A DNA stretch of 64,000 nt from Terebella lapidaria. Taxonomy: Eukaryota > Annelida > Polychaeta > Terebellida > Terebellidae. Location of the stretch: positions 32,533,950 to 32,597,949 of the forward strand of contig OX424569.1 in NCBI GenBank assembly GCA_949152475.1, read 5' to 3'. Under the pieces are notes generated by a model. That model was not told the origin of the DNA. It worked only from the letters and a program-made list of their open reading frames with translations, and ran no database searches. Each line of letters begins with the position of its first letter. The first letter of the stretch is position 1. The translations under genes and the position numbers were made by a program. Shown here piece after piece: positions 54,276-64,000 of this stretch.

Positions 54276-57200
54276 TCAATATAGCGTGGTAGCCTGGTAG
54301 ATGCTCTCGGCATGAAAATGTGTAAATCAAATGCACCTATTGCGTATCAGATTGTAAGTGATACTGAACATTCAACAATGCTCCGTAATAATCATTACAC
54401 AGCAGATTTAACATTTTTATTTGGCACTTAGGATTTCTGACTTTCGTGGACTTTGAACATTGCAAACAAATATGTACAATTTTGTCGTAAATTCAGTTAG
54501 TTTATCTAACATTTACGCCAAATACAATTTACGAGACTATATTATTTATTTGTGAATATCTTCTCTCATTGTATATTCGCCCAATTCTGTAATATATTGA
54601 ATAGCCTATCTATATAAAAGAAGGTAAACTTTATCTCGGATGATGATCTGTGTAAATAAAGTGTGAATGAATCCGTGGTTCGATCAATGCTAGTTACTAC
54701 GCCTGGTCGTGGTTATTGAATCGACTACAGATGACCATGATAGAAACGGTATGAAAACAATGTGGACATATGTGGGACCAGGGAGTTTAAGCAACGCTAA
54801 ACTCTTTGGTGAGACATGGTCATAATTTACATGTAAAACAATCGCCACATGCACATATTGGACAATATTTTGATTATACTAAAACTGTTTGTACACTTGA
54901 TTTCGTTAGTTCAATCATTCCATCTACTAATGCAGCATATGATATCGACATCTTTCCGTATGTCACGGTCTTATATTTTGAAAGTATGTTTTGAAACTAT
55001 ATGTTTTTCTTTCTGATGTTACTATTCAACTTGTTTTGGCTTAAGAACAAAACAAGGCATTTTGGGCACATGTCGTTCTCATACAACATCTAATATCGAT
55101 CTTCTACACGTTATCCATTAAAGCTGCTGCCTTTGAATGTATGCAATATTGTTTTCAAAACCAATTTTTTGTTAAACACATCCAATGCAATATAACAAAA
55201 AGTTTGCTCAATGATTTTGACGATTACAGTACGTCCGAGTTGTCTCTTCATCCGTTTTAGTGCCCATTTTGTACCAGATTTGTATATCAACAAACGAAGT
55301 GTATCCATCAAACCCGAATGTAAACAAATGCTCAAATCGCGCTTAAAAGTCCACATCGAGTACATTTTCCAGTTCGTATGTGCATATATAGTGTATTTGT
55401 GAGAAAATAATCAGTGATATACCATGATGTGCGTTGAATTGTCAGTCTATCTCGCACTTCTATGCTTTGTCTACATCTGTGTGTGATGGATACAGTTCCT
55501 GTATTTACGCGATAACCGCCTGTTCAAATGAGCAAAATTTCCCTGAGAACTGGTTATTTTCAATACATTTGATGTGAGTATGTTTCATTCAGTTAGTTTA
55601 GCACGTTTAGTATGAAATATAGTTTCCAAAACATTATGACTGGTTTCAAAGGCAGCTGCTTTAATTGCCGCAGTCATATAATATGGAGTAGTGATTATTT
55701 TTTTCTCATAACACAAGTATCCATGATCGAGCTCAAACAATAAAACATAACAAACCGCGAGACTCTATTTGGCAACTTTTCGAATTTTCGTTACTGCTCC
55801 TTTCTCCAAATTACCTACTTGAAGAAATGACAGTAACTTTCCATAAAAATATCATAATACTTTTTTTCTCGAGAATCAGACTTTATATTAGGCCTCTATT
55901 GACAAGACATTGACATGCCGTCTGTAATTCAGGCATATTTGCGATAAAACTCAGTTCGACATCCAAGTGATACCACTTGATTTGTAGGAAAGATAACCTG
56001 ATAAATATGATAAAGACACCAACGCTATCAACATTGTTCATTGCAAGTCAACTGTTGTGCTATCATCAATAAACCATGTATATTTTCCTGTGTTGAAATG
56101 TTGTATAAACATTATGTATCGGTAAGCCTTTTGTCACCCATCCCAATTAATTAGTTCCGATAAGTTGAAACATCGTATCATAATGTGCACTATACCTGGT
56201 AACAGTTCCGTGAAACCAAAACGTATTCTGGTGTAATTGGACACATTACAAAATAGAACACACCTTTTGGCATGTTATAAGGTACTTGTGTACTTGTCAT
56301 ACATCTATTCCATGTTTTTTTTTCGGACTTTTAAACCATTTTTATTAGATTGTTGGGCAGTTGTGTGCTTATTCCATCAGGTGTACAGTATAAACAACTA
56401 TATTTCACACACTTCCTGCCCCTGGTGATGCTTATGTGTCCTTGGATGAACTTTTTGGTTAGGCTCTGTTTCTGGTAAAAAATGTTCTATTTTACATTTG
56501 TTGTTGGCATCATCAAAATCTAGCTGTATTTGTGGTAATAGATTGGTTTTTACAATTATACCGCTGAGCCGATGTCACTGCTGGTGGACGTTAAATCTGT
56601 CCCCGAGGATACCATCAACTCAGTCACTATGGCAAGACTGGATGCACTAACGATCGTCCGTTTGTGCATCCCGCAATGGCGAACAGCACTCGCGGTTCAT
56701 TTTAGATTTCTTCATTTTCCCGATAACTACACTGTGATCGATACACACATACATCTGCTGATTCTTATGTGCACGAAACAACCGTTCGTTGCAAATACAT
56801 GGCGATTTATGTTGGTTTGAGCTTGAAAAACTCGTCTGAAAAACAAAGCCGAAAGATCCACTAACGTTTTTTTGTAAAATCAAAGATTCCCTAACGAACA
56901 TGTTAAGATTCCCTAACGATCTTTTCTTCATTAATTCAAATCTACGTAATTTAAATGTTAAACGTGAAATGAAGTATCAATTGACATGTATTGATGTGTA
57001 CAGATGATCTTCTGATATGAATAACATAATATATTGTGTAGGTGTGTGTGTAGGTATATGAGGTATTGACTATATTTGTGTTTATTGATACACACCATTA
57101 AATGCAACTTCACTTGGAGTCGAAGCTTCGTTTGCGATAGTTTGACGAAAGGTACATAAGTGTTCATCTAGTTCTCTTTATCTAGTACAGATTTTCTATT

Positions 57201-58642
57201 TTTAATGTGACAATCTCTAATTCATGTCGCATAAATCAACGAATTCACAAAGGTGTATGATATGGACATTTTACAATATACACGTATTATGCCTATATCG
57301 TTAAGGAATCTCACTTTGTCGTTGGTGAATCTCATTGCTAATTCTTTTCCTAAACATACCTCAACGAAAAAAGCGTGATCTGATTGGAATAACTACGCAT
57401 GTCTTTGACCAAAACGCTAAGCTACCTTCGAAGTATCCATTTATCACAAATGGACTTGTCATTTGATAAAACACGGTTAAAACCAAACTGATGATTATTA
57501 GTGCATCCAGTCTCGCCACAGTGTCAGTAGCTTTTTGGATGGTGATTACATATAGGTACTTATGTACTTGTCTACATCTATTCCACGAGGTTTCACGGGC
57601 TATTCCACGCGGATTTCTAAAATAATTTTCAGAGGTTGCTGGGAGTTGTATACTAATTCCATCAGGTGTAAAGTAAATTACCAAAGCCATGAAAAAAATA
57701 TGGCTCTGGTGATTTATTTCATCTAATGAGTATAAGAATAAAACTCACAATTTTCATTGTTTGAGCAATTTCATTCGCAAGGAAAATAACTTCCAAATGT
57801 TTTGGACATGAACATATCGGCAGATAAAAACCACCATACACTTGTCGTATATATATGTTCTATTCGTGTGGTCATTTGATGGGTTTCCAGGGATTGATGT
57901 TCTTCGGTTGCGTGTGAATCTCATCTTCGCTGATAATGAGGTGTTTCAAGCAGTGACATTGCCAAGGTATATTTGTATATATATCGAAGCACCATGAGAA
58001 ATATGATTACTTATAGGAGGCATAATTGAATATCCGACCTGATAAACGACACCATTTTATAGTAGGAACTGCCCGAGTAACACCGTACGTATGATGGACA
58101 CTGAGGGCGAACCCGAGCCCATTATAGTAGACCTAATTGAGTAACCGGCCAAAATAATTGGGAAAAACGGCACCAACTTTACATAGGAATAATATCCATC
58201 AACGGTGTGAACCAGTTTACAGTTCCAATATTCATGGGTGTCAGTGATCATGATATGTTTGCATGGTGTCCGATTGTCGTCATTGTAATATCTCAAAACC
58301 GACGGACGAAATAATGATGTGAAGTAACACAAGAACCATACAAGAATTAGCCATAGGCCAAGCTTGACGAAATAATTCACACATCTGTTTACATGTAAAG
58401 CATTCACACAAAATTCACACATTTACGACATCTCCTGAGCAACATCCAGCATTGCTGACTGACCCATTTAAAACATCTCCTACTCAATGTGTGTCTCAAC
58501 ATTATATATACTACCAGTACCCACAGCACAAAATTTTGATAATGAAAAAACAGAGCAATAATAACAAGAAAATGCAGCAAACTGCGGAAGACGACATTAG
58601 AGCTTGAGCACATCATCAGCACCACGACAGCTGAATATATAA
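54276..58642. other. Unit C flank, no gene
   Basis: Aligns in pieces with 40963-44100 and 44900-45060 of unit B. AT-rich, with only short ORFs that are not conserved between the units. No gene is supported. Confidence 0.55.
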
Positions 58643-58742
58643 TAGACGTGGAATCAATACCCAGTATCAAGTATTCCGAGCAAACAAAACAGGGTCCGTT
58701 ATCCAATCTCATAGTCCGGGGACAGAAAGTCATATCAGGCAT
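58643..58742 (+). mobile_element. Repeat X, copy 2 (partial)
   Basis: About 100 bp nearly identical to 53290-53390, from TAGACGTGGAATC to ATCAGGCATA. It reads CAAG where copy 1 has TTAAG. Confidence 0.75.
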
Positions 58743-58788
58743 ATGACACAACGTAAGGCCTACCTTACCTTACACAACGTAAGGCCTA

Positions 58789-58830
58789 CCCCCCCCCCCC
58801 TCCCCCAAAAAAAAAAGAAAGAAAGAAGAA
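58789..58830. repeat. Low-complexity C, A and GAAA run
   Basis: A C-run followed by A-run and GAAAGAAAGAAG, preceded by CTTACCTTACAC. Assembly errors are likely in such a stretch. Confidence 0.8.
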
Positions 58831-59398
58831 GCCATAATTTCATCCCCTATGTGATTCCAATTCATTTCCGTATACTAGGATGAAAAACATGGCCTACTTC
58901 ATCATGTTCATTCATATTACTAATGAGTAAACATTTTTTTAAAATCGATCAATGGAACAGATATGCCTGCTAAAATGATATGGAACCTCATTAAAATATC
59001 CTCAAAACATTGGAGACTATGAGGAATATCTGCATCTGATAACATCAGATATAGCCTAACACATGCCTTTACTGGGCAAATTAAAATACCAGTTAAGAAT
59101 AAAAAGACTTCGCTATCCAGCACAGAACACCAGCTTAATTGTCATGTTATAAAATACGTCAAATTACGGTAAATGTAGCCATGGCATCGCAGACGAATCG
59201 TTGTGTTTACTTCTTAACGCCAAAAAAGTCCACACGCAGATGCCCACATGCATGTATGCATACACGAATTGCTGAACAGAAATTACGCGTCATTGTGGTA
59301 ATACGCGTCATTGTGGTAAAATTTGCTTTGCATTCTGGGAACGTCAATTTCCATCGGCTCCGCCATATTGGGACGTTTTTTGATAATTTGACCATTTA

Positions 59399-59972
59399 TA
59401 CTCGGATATTTCTAACTCGCTTACACTGTTTTTCGCTAATATTTTTGTGATGCTAAACGCTATCGGTCTATAACTTGGCATACTTCACCTGGGAGTCAAA
59501 CGGCAATTTGCTACCAAATTTCAGACAGCTATCGCGAAAATTGAAAGAGTTGGCAATCTACCCCAATGTTAAATTTAGCTATAATATTTATTTTCTGGGC
59601 CCGCACACAATTTTGTGCATTTGCTCCGCATTTTGTAGCGGAGCAATGTTTCAAAATCAACATGTTTGTGTAGAATACACCCCAGTGTATCTTCTGGTTC
59701 AAATTAACAAGAATATTTGGAATCCTGATGGATGTAAACAGGACCAATTCCTCGAATATGCTCATGCAGAATCTCGAGATCCCGTTTTGGGCTGAAATTT
59801 AACATTGAGGTAGATTGCCAACTTTTTCAATTTTCGGGTTAGTTGTCTGAAATTTGGTAGCAAATTGCCGTTTGACTCCCAGGTAAAGTATGCCAAGTTA
59901 TAGAACGATAGCATTTAGCATCACAAAAATATTAGCGAAAAACAGTGTAAACGAGTTAGAAAAATCAGAGTA
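59399..59972. mobile_element. Fold-back family TACTCTGA, copy 2 (574 bp)
   Basis: Arms of about 190 bp are inverted repeats (TTGGCATACTTCACCTGGGA left, inverse at 59880). TA flanks both ends. The centre is single-copy AT-rich. No ORF; likely mobilised by a TA-specific transposase elsewhere. Confidence 0.85.
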
Positions 59973-60475
59973 TACGTTATTTTCTCAAACCTAGCACATC
60001 GATTCATGCCTCATATATCTGGGGAATAGTCAAAGTTTCCCATCAATTCGAGAGATTTTATGTGAAGGACAAAGAAAATCCTCATTTGAAGTAGGTATCT
60101 AAACGTTTACATGCCAAAACATGCGTCGATAGGTTGGCATGAAACCTCCATGAAAAAGTCAGCACATAGACATGTAGAGGGTTGGGGGCTTCGCCCCCAA
60201 CGCTCTAATGTCAAAAATAGCCTAAAATAAAACACAGTAAAAAATTACTCATTACTCTTACAAATGTGCCACTCGTCATGAGTACGTCACTGTTGCCACT
60301 TTATCACACACTATAAACTGCAATGCTAGAGGACTCCGAAAGGTGTGATAACCTTTTCTGTATCAACCTACTTCAAATATAATCTGTGTCAATCGCTGAC
60401 CCACATCGGGCCGAAACTACTTTCTCACGCGGATTACGTAAAGACCGTTATTGCGTAAAAGAACAATGTTATATA

Positions 60476-61284
60476 ACTTTCTGTCCCCGGACTATGAGAT
60501 TGGAAAACGGACCCTGTTTTGTTTGCTCGGAATACTTAAAGTCATAGTAGCAAGATACCATTATATGGTTTTATTCCTGTTCAGATGAAGTCATTGTGGA
60601 CATTTGGTGATGAAAAAGGTGTTCGCGTTAATTGGTAACTAATAACAGCGACATGTAATGGAGTATATTGGGTCAGTATTACGGTCGCCTTCTCCAGCCG
60701 ATGAAAGAAATAGCTTCGGCAATTTCCGTAATCGTGACGTCAGTTGAGGCAGAATGTGCTTTGATGGCTCGCCGAAAACGTAAAACACGTAATTTGGTGG
60801 CCAGCTCGAAGAAAGGAAAATCACTTCAAAATGCATGCGATTCAACAGAAAACACGCAAAAACCAGCAAATACTGGACATCTTGCAGTTCAACAAACCTC
60901 CGTTCCGGGTGAATAAATAGTGCTGATCCTAAATATCAAGACAAGAAATGCCGTATTTCTGCCATCTCACCCCTTCACTTGAATTGTCAAACATACATCA
61001 GGGGAATGATTATGCGACATGCAGTTTTATCTTGCTGGCTACATGTACTTTCAGGTCTGCCTCAACTGACGTCACCAACCACGTGACCCACTCTAAAGTC
61101 AGGATCAAAATCTTCGGCAATTTACGGAAGGAGTGCCTATTTGGTTCAATATATCGAAAACCATTGATTGTATTTGTAGAATTCGTTCGAATTTATTGAA
61201 AACTATTTATAATAGACTAAATGAAAAGCACTTTCATCGGCATGCAACTAGGTCTTTAATACTGGGTATTGATTCCACGTCTAT
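60476..61284 (-). mobile_element. Repeat X, copy 3, split by a TTAA insertion
   Basis: In inverted orientation: the right part (ACTTTCTGTCCCCGG to GAATACTTAA) at 60476-60539 and the left part (TACTGGGTATTGATTCCACG) at 61260-61284 are separated by 716 bp. Confidence 0.8.
60540..61255. mobile_element. 716-bp element inserted at TTAA
   Basis: It sits exactly between two TTAA (60536-60539 and 61256-61259) in a repeat whose other copies show the unbroken site. Ends AGTCATAGTAGCAAG and (inverted) AGACCTAGTTGCATG match 11 of 15. Subterminal TGACGTCAGTTGAGGCAGA occurs inverted on both sides (about 60736 and 61055). TTAA target duplication is the mark of piggyBac-type transposition, but the ends are not typical. 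An 82-residue ORF (60668-60916) has no recognised domain. Confidence 0.75.
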
Positions 61285-61470
61285 CGTATGAAAACGATTC
61301 TAGTAACCTGGAGTTACTTACCAAGCCCAGACTTGAGATTTTTCGGACATCACATGCATATTCATGAATATAATTAAATTAATTTATTTATTTATAAATG
61401 ATCATTCACAATGTTCGTTGATAACGACGGTATTTAATATCATATCTGAATAGTAGTGTGTTATTAAATA

Positions 61471-61631
61471 AAAACCACGCTCGTGTGTTTTCCGCAAAAA
61501 GATATCCGTCTCGTTTGGTCTGGCGGATGAACACAGAATACACTCGTCCTTCGGACTCGTGCATGCTGAATTCATCCGCCAGACCAAACTCGACCGATAT
61601 CTTTTTGCGGAAAACACACTCGCATGGTTTT
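61471..61631. repeat. Fold-back repeat with 60-bp arms
   Basis: AAAACCACGCTCGTGTGTTT and following bases pair with 61572-61631 (over 90% identical by eye) across the loop ACACTCGTCCTTCGGACTCGTGC. The loop resembles that of 45897-45989 (CGAGTGCCCGAAGGGCACGAG). Absent at the unit B equivalent (about 45225). Confidence 0.8.
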
Positions 61632-61970
61632 ATATATGTATTGCTCATCGACGACCGTTGTTCCTCATGGTGGGTCCTGACTGGGGCCGTCATGCATCAC
61701 TGGATGCGCCTTTTCGACTGTACACTGGTCACTTTTCTCCTGATGCGTTGACCGATCGGGCTATGCATACAACGGGTGATTTCGACGTTTTTTTTTGCTG
61801 TGCTTTTCACGTCGCAATTATTGCACGAAATTGGAACGTTTTGCGCCTTCTGGACGAATGAGCCTAATGCCGCTCCATTGTGTCCCATGTTCGCATAGAT
61901 ATATTCGATCTTGTTGTTATCATTTTATACATTTTCATCACATCAACATCACCGAAGAAGACACTCACTA

Positions 61971-62509
61971 TACTCTGATTTTTCTAACTTGTTTACACCG
62001 GTTTTTGACGATATCTTTGGAATGCTAAATAGTATCGTTCTATAACTTGGCTTGCTTCACCTTGGGGACAAACGGCAATTTTATACCAAATTTCAGACTT
62101 TTATCGCAATAATCGGAGAAGTTGGCAATCTACCCCAATGTTAAATTTCAGCTAAAAACGGGATTTGATCCTGTTTACATCCATCAGGATTCGAAGTATT
62201 GTTGTAATTTTAGACAAGAAGACACATCGGGGTGTCTTCTACAAAAAAATTTTGATTTTGAAAGATTGCACCACTACAAAACCGAGCAAATGCACAAAAT
62301 TGTGTGCGGACCCAGAAATTAAATGACCGGGCTAAATTTAAAATTCGGGTAGATTGCCAACTTTTTCGATTTTTGAGATAGAAGTCTGAAATTCGGTACA
62401 GAATTGCCGTTTTACTCCCAGGTGAAGTATGCCAAGTTATAGAACGATAGCGTTTAGCATCACAAAAATATTAGCGAAAAACTGTAAACGAGTTAGGAAA
62501 ATCAGAGTA
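61971..62509. mobile_element. Fold-back family TACTCTGA, copy 3 (539 bp), with empty site
   Basis: Ends TACTCTGATTTTTCTAAC and its inverse, flanked by TA (61969-61970, 62510-62511). Unit B reads CACTATCAAGCG at 45558-45569, the unoccupied TA target. Insertion therefore followed the B/C duplication. Confidence 0.9.
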
Positions 62510-62511
62510 TA

Positions 62512-64000
62512 TCATGCGATGACTATTTCCCGAAAATATTGTATGACCATATGGGGAATATATAGTTTTGTTGTCCCAAGGATCATGATATTGCCCGATA
62601 TTGCTGAGGGGAATATTACAGACCCGAGGGACACCAAAACTATATATTCCCCGTTTGGTGATACAATATTGTCATCATCATTCATTTTGTGACAACATTC
62701 GGTAAATATACATTCTCTATCTCGCGTATGATTGACATGCGTGACTGAAGTCATTTGGGGAAATATTCATTTTTATTTGGAGGGGAATATTCTATTCCCT
62801 GTGAAATATCTACTTTTGTTCAATAACATTGTAAGATTCGAAATCTTTTCAATGGACAATAATCCACTATATTGGCCAACCCTGTATTAATAAAATATAT
62901 ACGGAGTAACACATGCAAACAAAATTGCTTGACCAAATTGCGGCCCATAAAAACAAGAACGAATCTGGCAAAAGAGATAGTAATTAACATAATTTATGGT
63001 AGATGAATATGTTGCAAATAAACAGTGTAAAAAGGTGCAAATTGAATTGATGTAGATAAAAAAAATAAAAACTGTAAATTGAATGGCATAATCGTAGATC
63101 ACAATAACATAGAATACATACTTCATAGCACAATATTGAAAAAATAGAAGAACAAGTGAACGTGGTAATATTAATTTAAGAGTTTATAAAAGAGCGTGGA
63201 TTTTGTTTTGACGTATGTTTACACATATGCTCTTTAACACATACTTTTTACAAATTGACTTAGGACTATTTGTACGGATCTGAGCAGGTAGACTGCTCCA
63301 CAATTCGTAACCAGAAAAGAAGAATAATTTTAGGCTGAAAGATATCACTGCTGAGATAACTAGGGCTATTGGTCGGATCTGGTATTATTTACATATTAGA
63401 TAGTTTTGGGCTCATGGGTTGATATTTTTTGCAGACATGGTTATGTTTTAGTTGATTAACTATGAGTTCCGCTGGTAGCATATTGACCTGTCTAAATTCA
63501 ATGGAACACCAATATTGGACTTTGGGTTCTTGGATGAGCATAGAAGAAGTAGCAGATGATTATGTTCTGCGTTACCAGTAACCTCTTTGAGAGAGCTTGG
63601 TTAAGCCAGAATACTTCGATGAATAAGCACAATCAAAGTGGCATTGAATAGGTGCTGACATTTCAGTTTCTGTACATACAATTCTGGCCTGTCTACACAG
63701 AAACTTCGATTTATCATTTAATTTACTGATCACCTCATCACCAGTCAAATCTCTGGACAATGATTGGTCAAGTTCCAACTGTTTGGAATGTTTGATCCAA
63801 AACCAGATTGGTACTCGTATAAGAGTTTATGTTTACTCAATTAGTGATATTTTTATTCATTCGCTAAGTTCTCAAAGATTTTTTTAGAAGATGCTCAGAA
63901 TAGAGATAGGTCTGTAGTCACCAGCTCCAATCTTGAAATTGTTTTATATATGAGTGCAATCTCAGCAGACTTCAGATCTTCGGGGAATGGGCTGCTGGTT
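62512..64000. other. Unit C right part, no gene
   Basis: Aligns with 45571-47690 of unit B apart from the 45889-46090 insert and a 430-bp deletion (46490-46915 of B). No ORF is supported. Confidence 0.65.

Larger units (their letters stand above)
49000..64000. other. Segmental duplication unit C
   Basis: Second copy of the block at 22060-48000 in the same orientation, without element 2 and the 39258-40960 repeats. It has its own small insertions: 53290, 58643, 59399, 60476, 61471 and 61971. It runs to the window edge. Confidence 0.85.

Overview
This window is nuclear DNA of an invertebrate animal. The evidence is sparse single-exon genes with TATA boxes about 90 bp upstream, Ty3/gypsy LTR retrotransposons, LINE fragments with internal RT motifs, many miniature inverted-repeat elements, and AT-rich host DNA with no bacterial gene organisation. 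I cannot name the phylum. Almost all sequence with a recognisable function is transposon; the only host-like genes are three related copies of a short seven-transmembrane (rhodopsin-like GPCR) gene at about 3.5, 22.5 and 49.3 kb.

Layout. 1-5.8 kb: GPCR copy A, a pseudogene. A 2.0-kb inverted-repeat transposon with a 9-bp target duplication (itself hit by a TA-flanked element) lies upstream of it, and a 232-bp MITE lies downstream. 5.8-7.3 kb: an interspersed repeat, found again inverted at 39.3-40.3 kb. 7.3-21.9 kb: pieces of a LINE interrupted by a complete 11.0-kb Ty3/gypsy element on the minus strand (element 1, 7925-18930) and by a 763-bp GC-rich insert. 22.1-48 kb: segmental-duplication unit B (GPCR copy B plus flank), split by a 12.5-kb Ty3/gypsy element on the plus strand (element 2, 26788-39254). 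49-64 kb: unit C, the second copy of the duplicated block, without element 2. Differences between B and C give pre-insertion sites for several small elements.

The most interesting object is element 2. Its two 1388-bp LTRs look identical, so it is very young. It encodes Gag (zinc knuckle, poly-Gln tail) and Pol (protease, RT, RNase H, integrase) joined by a likely -1 ribosomal frameshift. Downstream of pol lie 4.3 kb that ordinary Ty3/gypsy elements lack. This part holds two separate ORFs, each encoding a pair of C2H2-type zinc fingers with spacing CX2CX12HX4H (the first finger of ORF1 is degenerate). Each ORF has its own internal promoter with the same layout, CCAAT - 19 nt - TCACGTGA - 10/11 nt - TATA. 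The LTR promoter uses the same TCACGTGA-TATA core, and the LTR and the first internal promoter each also carry a TGACGTCA box. The element therefore looks like a three-promoter retrotransposon with two self-encoded, possibly regulatory, zinc-finger proteins. The second ORF is followed, after one TGA, by a further 167 open codons.

Element 1 is a more conventional, slightly older Ty3/gypsy element (LTRs about 0.6% different plus one 20-bp repeat unit). Its pol is broken by a 98-bp insert that joins its own polypurine-tract/LTR junction to an inverted copy of its RT region, as expected of template switching. Both elements end gag with a slippery heptamer directly before TAG and have pol in the -1 frame.
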